Shown here piece after piece: positions 36,524 through 45,295 of a stretch of 64,000 nucleotides of DNA. The first letter of the stretch is position 1, and each line of letters begins with the position of its first letter. Both the position numbers and the translations under genes were made by a program. The DNA comes from Oscillospiraceae bacterium (GTDB taxonomy: Bacteria > Bacillota > Clostridia > Oscillospirales > Oscillospiraceae). Below the pieces are notes generated by a model. It was given only the letters and a program-made list of their open reading frames with translations, had not been told where the DNA came from and did no database searches. The stretch lies in contig JAJQEJ010000064.1 of the NCBI GenBank assembly GCA_021201735.1, positions 1-64,000 of the forward strand, in the 5' to 3' direction.

Positions 36524-36769
36524 ATGCAGAAATCATCAAGTTTACAGGACAGCTTCCTCTCTCGCGCAAAGAAAGACCGTGTCCATGTCACATGTTACCT
36601 CATGAATGGGTACCAGATGCATGGCTATATCGGCGGGCATGATCCGTTTGTCGTCATTCTCAATACGGATGGACGGCAGCAGGTGATCTATAAGCACGCC
36701 ATTTCTACCATAGCCCCTGAGCGGCCGATTCCTCTGGATGAAGAGGAAGACGTACCGCCGGAGGCCTGA
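36524..36769 (+). CDS. hfq: RNA chaperone Hfq
   Basis: An 81-residue Sm-like protein that forms hexamers and binds small RNAs and mRNAs. Sm1 is SSLQDSFLSRAKKDRVHVTCYLMNGYQ (read in parts), with GYIGGHDPFVVIL; Sm2 is YKHAISTI. The tail is short and acidic. ATG at 36524 has GGAG about 8 bases upstream; in-frame ATGs at 36509 and 36518 are less well placed. Position after mutL is typical, though the usual miaA between them is missing. Confidence 0.95.
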   Translation: MQKSSSLQDSFLSRAKKDRVHVTCYLMNGYQMHGYIGGHDPFVVILNTDGRQQVIYKHAISTIAPERPIPLDEEEDVPPEA

Positions 36770-36790
36770 TAAAAAGGATGAGCGGTAACT

Positions 36791-38068
36791 ATGAAGCAGG
36801 GTACGTGGATCAATCGAATTGTCATTCTTATCATCGCGGCCGCGGTGGTGGTTTATTTGGCCGTCTCCGCGTGGCGTAGCTTTGCAGACCCGTATGACAC
36901 CGTGCTTTCCTATGCATATACGGTGGAGGACACGGTGGAGGCGACCGGACTCATCGTGCGGCAGGAATCGGTGTTTCCAACGGTAGACGGCATGGTGGAT
37001 CTCGTCCCGGCGGAAGGTGCGCGGGTGGCCAAGTCGGAAACGGTGGCGATGATTTATCAGAGCAGCGATGCCCTCTCACGCAAGCAGGAGATTCAGCGCC
37101 TGACGCTCGAGCTTGAGCAGCTGCAGTATGCCAGAGACAATTTCGGGACAAGCGGGGACAGCTCGAACATGACCCAGCAGGTGCTCACCGCCCTCACGGC
37201 GCTGCATAGCGCTGTGCAGTCGCACGCCCTGACGGGGGTGGACGAGCAGGCGCAACAGCTCAAGCTTCTGGTTGCCAAGCAGGGCTATTCGGGCACGGGT
37301 GAAGATACCGTGGCCGCGTTGGATGCTGCCTTGGCGGAAACGCAGGCGAGCATACAGACGCTCGAAGCGCAGGCGGGACAGGACACGGGAAAGGTCAGCG
37401 CAAGCCAAAGCGGTATCTTTTCCGCCCAGGTGGATGGATTCGAAACCCTGATTACGCCCGATATGCTGGAGAGCCTTACCCCCAGCACGCTGGACAAGCT
37501 TTTAAAGCAGGAGGTCTCGGCCCCTGAGGAAGGCGTGGTCGGAAAGCTCATCACGGCGACGACATGGTACTATGTGTTTTCGCTCGACGAAGATGAGGCG
37601 GGGCGGATATGGGAGGGCGGGAGCGTAACGGCCCGCTTTTCCAGAGACTGGTCTGGAGCGATTGCTATGACGGTGGAGCAGATTGGCGAAGTGGAAGATG
37701 GGCGGAGCGTTGTGGTACTCTCCACGAACCGTTTCCTATCGGAGACCACACTGCTCCGCCGCCAGACCATTGAGCTGGTGTTTGACAGTATTACCGGGGT
37801 GCAGGTGCCCAAAAAAGCACTGCGCATGGAAGAGACAGTGCAGACGGATGAGGAGACGGGCGAAGAGACGACCGTGCAGCAGATCGGCGTTTACGCGCTG
37901 GTCGGCGAGCAGGCGGAGTTTAAGCCGGTGACCGTGCTCTATGAACAGGGCGACTATTGCATTGTGAATCCCGAAACACCATCCGGCAGTGAGAAGAAGA
38001 TTTTGCGCGCGGGGGATGACATTATTGTCACCTCGGGCGAGCTTTTTGACGGCAAGGTGATCCGCTGA
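36791..38068 (+). CDS. HlyD-like membrane fusion/adaptor protein
   Basis: A 425-residue protein with one N-terminal membrane segment (about residues 10-30) and an exported part. A lipoyl-like half (EATGLIVRQESVFPTVDGMVDLVPAEGARV) leads into a coiled coil (about 90-200), then a second barrel-like half and a beta-rich tail. This is the layout of HlyD-family adaptors, but no transporter gene lies nearby. In clostridia such genes are often found beside yggS-sepF-divIVA, as here, so a cell-envelope or division role is possible but inferred. Confidence 0.75.
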   Translation: MKQGTWINRIVILIIAAAVVVYLAVSAWRSFADPYDTVLSYAYTVEDTVEATGLIVRQESVFPTVDGMVDLVPAEGARVAKSETVAMIYQSSDALSRKQEIQRLTLELEQLQYARDNFGTSGDSSNMTQQVLTALTALHSAVQSHALTGVDEQAQQLKLLVAKQGYSGTGEDTVAALDAALAETQASIQTLEAQAGQDTGKVSASQSGIFSAQVDGFETLITPDMLESLTPSTLDKLLKQEVSAPEEGVVGKLITATTWYYVFSLDEDEAGRIWEGGSVTARFSRDWSGAIAMTVEQIGEVEDGRSVVVLSTNRFLSETTLLRRQTIELVFDSITGVQVPKKALRMEETVQTDEETGEETTVQQIGVYALVGEQAEFKPVTVLYEQGDYCIVNPETPSGSEKKILRAGDDIIVTSGELFDGKVIR

Positions 38069-38208
38069 GCATGCCGGATTCATGTTAGCCACGGTTAAAA
38101 ACATCAAAGATGTTTTGATAGCACGAAGCGCGTCAGTGCTTTATGAGACGTGCCGCATCACTGATGAAAGCATTTAAGCAGTGATCAATATCAGAAAGGA
38201 AGCAGCAT

Positions 38209-38913
38209 ATGTCTTTGCAAGAGAATATTCACACGGTGAGAGAGAACATTGCCGCCGCTGCGCGCGCGGCAGGGCGAGACCCGGCGGATATTACCCTTGC
38301 CGCCGCGACAAAGACGCAGAGCAGCGAGACCATTCAGGCGGCGATTGTGGCGGGCATTACGGTGTGCGGAGAAAACCGCGTGCAGGAGATGGCCGCCCAC
38401 TTGGCGGACAATGCCTATGAGGGCGCGCGGCTGCATTTTATCGGCCATTTGCAGACCAATAAGGTCAGGCACGTGGTCGGACGGGCCGACCTGATTGAGT
38501 CGGTGGACTCCCTCCGCCTTCTGGAGGCCATCAACGCGCAGGCGGAGAAGCTGCAGATTGTGCAGGATATCCTGCTGGAGGTCAATGTGGCGGGGGAGGA
38601 GAGCAAGGGCGGCGCTGCGCCGGGTGAACTGCTGCAGCTCGCCGAGGGTGCGGCAGCGCTTTCGCACATTTCCCTGCGTGGACTGATGGCGATTCCGCCG
38701 ATTGCCATAAAAAAAGGCGATAATCGGAAATTTTTTTTGCAAACTTATCAGCTTTTTGTTGACATAAGAACAGTTTTGAGGGATAATAACGCTAATATGA
38801 ACTGTCTATCCATGGGTATGAGCGGAGATTACGAGGACGCGGTGCAAGCGGGCGCGACAATGGTTCGTGTCGGATCGGCGCTGTTTGGGCCGCGTTTGCC
38901 TGTTGTATACTGA
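38209..38913 (+). CDS. YggS/YlmE-family pyridoxal phosphate homeostasis protein
   Basis: A 234-residue PLP-binding protein of the YggS/YlmE/PROSC family, which buffers pyridoxal phosphate rather than catalysing a known reaction. The PLP lysine is K35 (AAATKTQSSE). Further motifs are GENRVQEM, FIGHLQTNKVRHVV and LSMGMSGDYEDAVQAGATMVRVGSALFG (in parts). Directly upstream of sepF, the usual Firmicute division-cluster order. The 140-base gap before it holds a short hairpin (38097-38116) but no clear promoter. Confidence 0.93.
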   Translation: MSLQENIHTVRENIAAAARAAGRDPADITLAAATKTQSSETIQAAIVAGITVCGENRVQEMAAHLADNAYEGARLHFIGHLQTNKVRHVVGRADLIESVDSLRLLEAINAQAEKLQIVQDILLEVNVAGEESKGGAAPGELLQLAEGAAALSHISLRGLMAIPPIAIKKGDNRKFFLQTYQLFVDIRTVLRDNNANMNCLSMGMSGDYEDAVQAGATMVRVGSALFGPRLPVVY

Positions 38914-38953
38914 GATAAGTGGAACGGCAGCATACAGGAGGGATTGATTCGCA

Positions 38954-39427
38954 ATGGGATTGCTTGATGAGATCAGGAGACTGGCACGGCCATACGAGGA
39001 TGAAGAGGAAGACGAGTTCGAAGACGATTTTGAGCCGCCGGCACGCGCCGAACGGTCGGAACGCACCGAGCGCCGCAGGGCAGATACGGGGAGCATCTAC
39101 GCGCAGGAGCCGGAGCGGAGAAACAATAAGGTAGTAAACATCCACACGACAACGCAGCTTCAGGTCGTGCTTGTAAAGCCGGAGCGGTTTGAAAACGCTT
39201 CTGAGATTGCAGATCACCTGAGGGAGAAGCGTACGGTTGTGCTCAACCTGGAATCCACCAACAAGGATATTGCCCGCCGTCTGCTGGACTTTCTGTCCGG
39301 CGTGGCCTATGCCAATGAGGGTAAGATTAAAAAAGTAGCGCTCTCCACGTACATCATTACGCCGTACAACGTCGACATTCTCGGCGACTTGATTGATGAG
39401 CTGGAGAACAACGGATTATACTTTTAA
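38954..39427 (+). CDS. sepF: Cell division protein SepF
   Basis: A 157-residue protein. The N-terminal amphipathic helix (MGLLDEIRRLARPYED) anchors it to the membrane; a charged linker (about 16-75) follows, and the SepF/DUF552 domain (VVLVKPERFENASEIADHL ... VVLNLE ... RLLDFLSGVAYA) polymerises and holds FtsZ filaments. It works at the division site in Gram-positive bacteria. Located between yggS and divIVA. Confidence 0.95.
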   Translation: MGLLDEIRRLARPYEDEEEDEFEDDFEPPARAERSERTERRRADTGSIYAQEPERRNNKVVNIHTTTQLQVVLVKPERFENASEIADHLREKRTVVLNLESTNKDIARRLLDFLSGVAYANEGKIKKVALSTYIITPYNVDILGDLIDELENNGLYF

Positions 39428-39451
39428 TCGACGATTGCGAGGGGATTACAT

Positions 39452-40168
39452 ATGCTAACTCCACAGGAAGTTGCAGAGCGCTCGTTTGCAAAGGCATCCT
39501 TTGGCGGCTATAATATGGCCATGGTGGATGAATTTCTGGATTTGCTGACGACGGATTACACAACGCTTTATAAAGAGAATTCCACGCTCAAGAGCAAGAT
39601 GAAGGTGCTCGCGGAAAAGGTTGAGGAATACCGCTCGACAGAGGATGCGATGCGCAAGACCTTGCTCACCGCGCAAAAGATGGCCGATGATCTGCTGGCA
39701 GAGGCGGAAAGCAGGAAAGCAGAGCTGATGGGCAAAGCGGAAGAAGAGGCGCGCGTGCAGCTCGACAAGCTGCGCCAGGACATTGAAAACGAGCGGGGCC
39801 GCCTTGCAGCCGCACAGCATTCGGTGAATGCATATGTCGGAAAGCTCAAGGGACTCTATCAGCATGAATATGAATACCTCAGTAATCTGGGCTCCATGAC
39901 GGTGCCGCAAAGCGCCGCTAAGGAGGACGCAGCGGTAGACGAGGCAGTCAAGGATATTGAAGATACGGTAAAGCGCATGGTGGAGGATATCCCGGCGCAG
40001 GAGCCGGATCGCGACGACACTCTGATCGGCGTCTCCGCGAAAGGCGGCGCACCGTCCGAGCCGCAGTTGTCTGCATCTGCAAAAGCGCGCCGGATGGAGG
40101 ACACGTCTCCGACCCGGCGGATTGATTTTGATCATTTGCAATTTGGCAAGGATTACGAGATTACATAG
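39452..40168 (+). CDS. divIVA: DivIVA-family protein
   Basis: 238 residues. The N-terminal DivIVA domain (MLTPQEVAERSFAKASFGGYN ... VDEFLDLL, read in parts) binds curved membrane; a long coiled coil follows (about 30-150), then a variable acidic tail. It marks the cell poles and septum and recruits partners. It ends the yggS-sepF-divIVA set with a strong terminator behind it. Confidence 0.93.
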   Translation: MLTPQEVAERSFAKASFGGYNMAMVDEFLDLLTTDYTTLYKENSTLKSKMKVLAEKVEEYRSTEDAMRKTLLTAQKMADDLLAEAESRKAELMGKAEEEARVQLDKLRQDIENERGRLAAAQHSVNAYVGKLKGLYQHEYEYLSNLGSMTVPQSAAKEDAAVDEAVKDIEDTVKRMVEDIPAQEPDRDDTLIGVSAKGGAPSEPQLSASAKARRMEDTSPTRRIDFDHLQFGKDYEIT

Positions 40169-40179
40169 TGAATACGAAA

Positions 40180-40227
40180 CAGCGCACGTGTGAAGCAGAC
40201 CAGACTTCACGCGTGCGCTGTTTTTTT
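40180..40227 (+). terminator. Rho-independent terminator after divIVA
   Basis: A 16-bp stem (40180-40195 / 40205-40220) with one G-T pair and a 9-base loop, followed by seven T. It lies between the converging divIVA and D,D-carboxypeptidase genes. Confidence 0.92.
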
Positions 40228-40232
40228 ATGTA

Positions 40233-41618
40233 TCAGCGCCGCCGCCGCCCGCCCTTATAGCGGGATGTTCCGTTCCCCGTATACGCGTGGTGGCGGTTCC
40301 GGCGCGGGCGCAAAATGGTGCGGCGCAGCACCATGACAACAATGAGGATGATGATCACGGCGATGATGACAATGGTCACCGGATGCGTAAAGAACTTCTG
40401 GATGCGGTCAAAGGTATACAGTACGCTGGAGCGCTCGACACTGTTCAGCGCGACCAGATCGAGCGTGCCGTACGTCCTGCCGTTGTAGCTTGCGGTGACG
40501 GTACCGAGCACCTGCCCTTCCTCTACGGGCGCTTCGAGCGTCTCAGCGGTGAGCGTTGTTGTAATATCAAATGCGGAGAGATCCAAATCGTTGGGAAGAG
40601 AAGCCTCCAGCGTGCCGCTGGGATGGACGGTCACACAGTCGGCGTCCTTACCGAGGGTCACCGGAACGGTGGCGAGCATGGCGGTGGAATCCAGAATGGA
40701 CCTGCGGCTGAAATTTTTGAATCCCCACTCCAACAGCCGCTTGCTTTCGGAAAACTGCAGGCGGTCTGTAGTGCCGTTCGTGGTAGGATTCTCCGCGCCA
40801 AGCACCACCGCAATCAGGTGCCTGTTCTCCTTTGTCGCGGAGGAGGCGAGACAGTAGCCCGCTTCGGGGGTGGAGCCGGTTTTGATCCCGGTGGCGTACT
40901 CATAGCGGTAATTTTCTACATAATACCAGCTGGAAAGCAGCGCGTTGGTGTCGTGCAGGACCCGCTCATCGGAGATGTTGGTCGCGGGTACGGTATAGAC
41001 CGAGGAGGATACAATCTCAGCAAACAGCGCGTGCGACATTGCCTCCTCACACATCAGCGCGATATCATACGCGGTGGTGTAGTGGTTTTCATCGTGGTAG
41101 CCGTGTGTGTTGACAAAATGCGTGTTCTCCATGCCCAGTTCCTGCGCGCGCTGGTTCATCAGGGCGACAAAGGTGTCGATGTCGCCGGAAACCGTGACGG
41201 CAATCGCGTTACATGCCTCGTTTGCCGACTTGATGAGTGCGCAGGCGAGCAGATCCTTCAGGCCGATCTCCTCCCCAGTCTTCAAATCGGCGGTGGAGCC
41301 GCCCTCGCCGATGCCCGCGTTTAAGTCGGAACCCAGAGTAACCACCTGCGTCTCGGAGAGCTCGCCCCGCTCAATGGCCTCGACGGCCAGCAGAGCGGTC
41401 ATCACCTTGGTGATGCTTGCGGGGTAGCTCTTTTCGTCCGCCCCCTGCTCAAAGAGCACCTCGTGGTAGTCTGCATCATATAAAATAGCCGATTGCGCCG
41501 CAATCTCCATCTCGTCCAATACGGTGCTGCCGCTGCTTTCGGCGGCTGAGACAAAGCCGGATAGGGAGAGCGAGACAGCGAGCAAAAGCAGAGTCGCGGC
41601 AAAGCGTGTTTTTTTCAT
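40233..41618 (-). CDS. dacF: D-alanyl-D-alanine carboxypeptidase (low-molecular-weight PBP)
   Basis: A 461-residue penicillin-binding protein that trims peptidoglycan stem peptides. It has a signal peptide (residues 1-25), active-site S68-ITK (SxxK), S131-AN (SxN) and K246-TG. The C-terminal part is a beta domain, then a membrane segment (about 420-443) and an Arg-rich cytosolic tail. The dacF/dacB distinction cannot be made with certainty. Transcribed away from the comEA-like operon; the 60-base gap between them is AT-rich. Confidence 0.9.
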   Translation of the reverse strand: MKKTRFAATLLLLAVSLSLSGFVSAAESSGSTVLDEMEIAAQSAILYDADYHEVLFEQGADEKSYPASITKVMTALLAVEAIERGELSETQVVTLGSDLNAGIGEGGSTADLKTGEEIGLKDLLACALIKSANEACNAIAVTVSGDIDTFVALMNQRAQELGMENTHFVNTHGYHDENHYTTAYDIALMCEEAMSHALFAEIVSSSVYTVPATNISDERVLHDTNALLSSWYYVENYRYEYATGIKTGSTPEAGYCLASSATKENRHLIAVVLGAENPTTNGTTDRLQFSESKRLLEWGFKNFSRRSILDSTAMLATVPVTLGKDADCVTVHPSGTLEASLPNDLDLSAFDITTTLTAETLEAPVEEGQVLGTVTASYNGRTYGTLDLVALNSVERSSVLYTFDRIQKFFTHPVTIVIIAVIIILIVVMVLRRTILRPRRNRHHAYTGNGTSRYKGGRRRR

Positions 41619-41735
41619 AGGAAACTCCCGTTCAATATGTTATAATAGTAAAATGATGTTATATAGCAGTTATGTGAATTGCTTATAATTATAGCAGAGA
41701 ACGCTATGCCACGCAACCGGGGGAGAGGGATATTT

Positions 41736-42164
41736 TTGAAAGATATAAAGATCGGACATATCGCGCTGCTCCTCTTTGTCGCCTGTGTCGCCTTCTGCGG
41801 CGGCTGGTTTTCCCGCGGAAGCAGCGGCGCGTCTGTAGAGGTTGAGACGCAGCTTGCCTACCAGACGCAGGCCATTGCGGAGACGGCGGAGCCTGCGCCC
41901 ACGGTGGTGCCCGCAACGCAGACGCCGGAGAGCACACAGGAAGCAGCGCCCGTGTCCGGGGGCAAGGTCAATATCAACACGGCGGATCTCGACACGCTGA
42001 TGACCCTTTCCGGCATTGGCGAGGCGCGGGCGAAGGCGATTATCGCCGACCGGAACGAGAACGGCCCGTTCCGTATCCCGGAGGACATCACGCGGGTGGG
42101 CGGTATTGGCGAGGGACTTTTGGCGAACATCATTGACGAAATTACGGTGGAGGATGCATCATGA
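41736..42164 (+). CDS. ComEA-like helix-hairpin-helix protein
   Basis: About 142 residues. One N-terminal membrane segment (IALLLFVACVAFCGGW), an extracellular Thr/Pro/Ala linker, then a double helix-hairpin-helix domain (VNINTADLDTLMTLSGIGEARAKAI, IPEDITRVGGIGEGLL, read in parts), the fold of the DNA receptor ComEA. It lacks the SLBB part of full ComEA and no comEC is nearby, so DNA uptake is not implied. TTG at 41736 with GGGAGAGGG upstream is the likely start; ATGs at 41679 and 41706 lack one. Its stop overlaps the response regulator start by ATGA. Confidence 0.8.
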   Translation: MKDIKIGHIALLLFVACVAFCGGWFSRGSSGASVEVETQLAYQTQAIAETAEPAPTVVPATQTPESTQEAAPVSGGKVNINTADLDTLMTLSGIGEARAKAIIADRNENGPFRIPEDITRVGGIGEGLLANIIDEITVEDAS

Positions 42165-42856
42165 AAATTCTGGTGGTAGACGACGAACCGGTTCTGGTCA
42201 AAGGGATTAAGTTTAATCTGGAGGGCGAAGGGTACACCGTGGAGGTCGGGTACGACGGCGAGAGCGCGGTGGAGCAGGCGCGCAACGGCGCATTTGACCT
42301 CATTATACTGGACCTGATGATGCCGAAGCTCGATGGACTGGAGGCGTGCATGCGCATCCGGGAGTTTTCCAATGTGCCGATTATCATGCTCACTGCGCGG
42401 ACGGAGGACAACGACAAGATCATCGGCTTTGAATACGGCGCGGACGACTACATCACAAAACCGTTTAATATTCTGGAGCTGAAGGCGCGGGTACGGGCGC
42501 TCCTGCGCCGCGCGGGGCTCGCCGAGCAGAAGGAGGACGGAAAGCGCCTGGAGGTGGGCCATATCAAGCTCGACACCCGCGCGCGCGCGGCGTGGCGGGA
42601 CGGCACACCGGTGGAGCTCACAGCCAAGGAGTTTGACCTCATGGAGCTCTTTATGCGCAATCCCGGGCGGGTCTATAGCCGCGAAAACCTGCTTAATGTG
42701 GTGTGGGGTTATGAGTATATCGGCGATTACCGCACGGTGGACGTCCATGTCCGCCGCCTGCGTGAAAAGCTGGAGTTGAGTCCCGCCGAGCCACAGTATA
42801 TTCTGACAAAGTGGGGCGTCGGCTATTACCTGAAGGACAGACCGGAGGAAGGCTGA
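42161..42856 (+). CDS. OmpR/PhoP-family response regulator
   Basis: A 231-residue two-component regulator. The receiver domain has the acidic pocket VVDDE and the phosphorylation Asp D51 (LIILDLMMP), and K at KPFN; the C-terminal winged helix (about 130-228) is of the OmpR type (TAKEFDLMELFMRNPGRVYSRENLL in parts). The cognate kinase follows 4 bases later. It resembles PhoP of Gram-positive bacteria, but what it senses cannot be read. Confidence 0.95.
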   Translation: MKILVVDDEPVLVKGIKFNLEGEGYTVEVGYDGESAVEQARNGAFDLIILDLMMPKLDGLEACMRIREFSNVPIIMLTARTEDNDKIIGFEYGADDYITKPFNILELKARVRALLRRAGLAEQKEDGKRLEVGHIKLDTRARAAWRDGTPVELTAKEFDLMELFMRNPGRVYSRENLLNVVWGYEYIGDYRTVDVHVRRLREKLELSPAEPQYILTKWGVGYYLKDRPEEG

Positions 42857-42860
42857 GGCG

Positions 42861-44309
42861 ATGGCGGAGGATACGAACAAAAAGGTGCCGTTCTGGCGGT
42901 CACTTCAGGCGCAGTTTTCCTTTGTGGTTATTGTGATTTTTGTGGCGGTTCTGATCCTGTTGAACATCTATCCGGCGCTGGTGTCGCAGGATCTGGTGTT
43001 TCAGGCCAAGCAGACCTCCCTGTTGCAGGATCAGGCGTCGGTGATCGCCTCCACACTGGCGGGGCCGGAGGCCCTGACGGCGGAAGGGGTGCAGATGGTG
43101 ATGGAAAAGCTGGGCGGCACCGGGGACAACCGCCGCGTCATGGTCACGGATCCTATGGGGCTGGTGCTCTACGACAGCGGAGAGACTGCGGTAGCGACGG
43201 GACAGTACGCCCTGCTGCGCGAGATTACAAGCGCCCTGCACGGGCAGGACGTGTTCCACGCGACCTTCCGCGACGGGGCGTTTCGCAGCCGCGCGGCGGT
43301 GCCGGTTGTGTACCGGGGTATGCATATCGGCGCGGTATGCCTCTATGAATACGACTCCGTGCAGGGGGAGTTGCTACTGGGGATTCAGAGTACCCTGCGC
43401 TCCATCTCAATTGTGACGTGTGTGGTGGCGGTGGTGGTTATCGCGCTCTTTTCCCGCACCTTCACCCGACGGATGGGGACACTGTTGCAGGCCATTCGAA
43501 ACGTGCGTGCGGGCGAGTACAGCCACCGTGTGCCGGAGGCAGGGAGGGATGAGCTTGCCCTGCTGGCGGGGGAATTCAATGAGCTGACAGGGCGGTTGCA
43601 GACGACCGATGAGGTGCGCCGCCGATTTGTCTCCGACGCGTCCCACGAGTTAAAGACGCCGCTCGCTTCCATCCGCCTGCTCACCGACTCCATCTTGCAA
43701 AGCGAGGAAATGAACGCCGCGACCACCAGAGAATTTGTCTCCGACATCGGTGAGGAGGCGGAGCGGTTGACCCGCATCACAGAAAAACTGCTCGCGCTCA
43801 CGCGGATGGACAGCGGCGGCGGGCTGGAGCGCGTGCCGGTACAGCTCGCCCCGGTGGTAGAGCGAGTGCGCCATATGCTCCTTCCACTTGCACAGGCGGA
43901 GGGAATCCAGATTCACACGGCGCTGATACCGGACGCTGTTGTATACGCCATCGAGGACGACCTCTATCAGATTATGTTTAATCTGATAGAAAACGCAATT
44001 AAGTATAATTATCCGGGCGGAGCGGTGTTCATCACGTTAGAGCAAAAGGGTGGGATGGTGACCCTGCGTGTGGAGGATACCGGCGTCGGGATTCCGGAGG
44101 ATGAGCTGACGAAGGTGTTCGACCGGTTTTATCGTGTGGATAAAGCGCGCTCCCGCGCGGCGGGGGGAACCGGACTCGGCCTCTCCATCGTCAGCGACAC
44201 GGCAAAACGGCACGGCGGCATTGTCACGGCGCGGCGGCGGGAGCCGGAGGGCACGTGCTTTGAAGTGGTATTTCAGGCGTATTTGCCGGGGGAGGAGAAG
44301 ACGCAATGA
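42861..44309 (+). CDS. Sensor histidine kinase
   Basis: 482 residues: membrane segment (about 18-38), an extracellular sensor of about 145 residues, second membrane segment (about 185-205), HAMP domain, and a kinase core. The phosphorylated His is H262 (DASHELKTPLASIRLL). ATP-binding boxes are LIENAIKYN, VEDTGVGIPEDE and GGTGLGLSIV. Partner of the upstream response regulator. The stop codon overlaps the GerMN gene by ATGA. Confidence 0.95.
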   Translation: MAEDTNKKVPFWRSLQAQFSFVVIVIFVAVLILLNIYPALVSQDLVFQAKQTSLLQDQASVIASTLAGPEALTAEGVQMVMEKLGGTGDNRRVMVTDPMGLVLYDSGETAVATGQYALLREITSALHGQDVFHATFRDGAFRSRAAVPVVYRGMHIGAVCLYEYDSVQGELLLGIQSTLRSISIVTCVVAVVVIALFSRTFTRRMGTLLQAIRNVRAGEYSHRVPEAGRDELALLAGEFNELTGRLQTTDEVRRRFVSDASHELKTPLASIRLLTDSILQSEEMNAATTREFVSDIGEEAERLTRITEKLLALTRMDSGGGLERVPVQLAPVVERVRHMLLPLAQAEGIQIHTALIPDAVVYAIEDDLYQIMFNLIENAIKYNYPGGAVFITLEQKGGMVTLRVEDTGVGIPEDELTKVFDRFYRVDKARSRAAGGTGLGLSIVSDTAKRHGGIVTARRREPEGTCFEVVFQAYLPGEEKTQ

Positions 44310-45229
44310 GGCGGAAGATTTGTATTGCGGTCTGCGCCGCGCTGTGCCTGACGCTCCTTCTACCCGCCTGCACGCAGCAGAAGGCCAACAGTGAGGAGAC
44401 GGCCCAAATCTATTTTGCAGTGTCCGAACCGGGGGCCGGTGGTACGGCGGTCGGAGCTGAGGGGCATGTCCTCACGGCGGATGAGCTGGAGAAGCCTGTG
44501 GATGCGCTGCTCTCGCTTTTGCTTGCCGGCCCCGCAGAGGAGTCGGAGCTTGTTTCACCGTTCCCCGCCGGGGTGACAGTGCGCAGCTGGCAGCTTGAGG
44601 AGGGGCAGCTGACGGTGGATCTTTCCGGGCAATACGGCGGGCTGTCCGGCGTTGACCTCACCATTGCCAACAGCTGCATTGCACTGACGCTCTGCCAGCT
44701 CGATGAGATTGCATCGGTAGGGGTTACGGTGGAGGGCGACGCGCTCGCCTTTCGTCAGATTCAGCAGATGAGTCCTTCGGACCTTATACTGGATTGGGCA
44801 GAGGAGGAGGCTGTGAGTGTCATGGTGACGCTCTGGTTCCCCCGGCAGGATGGAGACGGCTTGGGGGTAGAGACCCGGCAGGTGCTTGTGGAGGAGGACG
44901 GCACCCTTGCGCAGGCGGCGATGGAGGCGCTTTTGGCCGGACCCACCGGGGAGGATCTCGCGCCCATCCCCACAGACGTGCAGCTCCTATCGGTGACACC
45001 GGCGGAGGGTGGGTATACCCTGAATCTGTCGGAGAAATTTTTAACCGCCGTGCCGGATGGGGACAAGCAGTTTGACGCGATGGTTTACTGCATGACCAAC
45101 ACCCTTTGCAGTCTGGATACGGAGAAGATCAAACAGGTGCTGTTCCTGGTAGACGGGCAGCCGGTCGACGCTGTGGGCGATATGCTGCTCAGCGAACCCG
45201 TGACGCCGGATTTTACGTTGGAAAAATAA
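44306..45229 (+). CDS. GerMN-domain lipoprotein
   Basis: 307 residues with a lipoprotein signal (CLTLLLPAC) and two GerMN domains (about 40-150, AQIYFAVSEPG..., and 165-300, VMVTLWFPRQDGDGL... LLAGPTGEDLAPIPTDV). GerMN proteins are exported, membrane-tethered and linked to sporulation/germination or to LpqB-like two-component partners. Here it is translationally coupled to the kinase, so it may assist signalling, as LpqB does in actinobacteria. That link is inferred. Confidence 0.85.
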   Translation: MRRKICIAVCAALCLTLLLPACTQQKANSEETAQIYFAVSEPGAGGTAVGAEGHVLTADELEKPVDALLSLLLAGPAEESELVSPFPAGVTVRSWQLEEGQLTVDLSGQYGGLSGVDLTIANSCIALTLCQLDEIASVGVTVEGDALAFRQIQQMSPSDLILDWAEEEAVSVMVTLWFPRQDGDGLGVETRQVLVEEDGTLAQAAMEALLAGPTGEDLAPIPTDVQLLSVTPAEGGYTLNLSEKFLTAVPDGDKQFDAMVYCMTNTLCSLDTEKIKQVLFLVDGQPVDAVGDMLLSEPVTPDFTLEK

Positions 45230-45258
45230 TTGACAGAACCCGGCTTCTTCTGTAAAAT
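45230..45258 (+). promoter_or_regulatory. Sigma-A promoter for metY
   Basis: TTGACA (45230-45235), exactly 17 bases, TAAAAT (45253-45258), the same hexamers and spacing as the rny promoter. It overlaps the end of the GerMN gene. The leader is about 30 bases, too short for a SAM riboswitch. Confidence 0.85.
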
Positions 45259-45295
45259 AAAAGGCACTACAGAGCCATGAAAGGAAGTCAACAGG

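Noticed and set aside
38084-38099. Fourth copy of the GTTAGY-N4-GCTAAC operator
   Set aside because: The right half is GTTAAA, two mismatches in six, and it stands alone before yggS with no promoter; probably chance.
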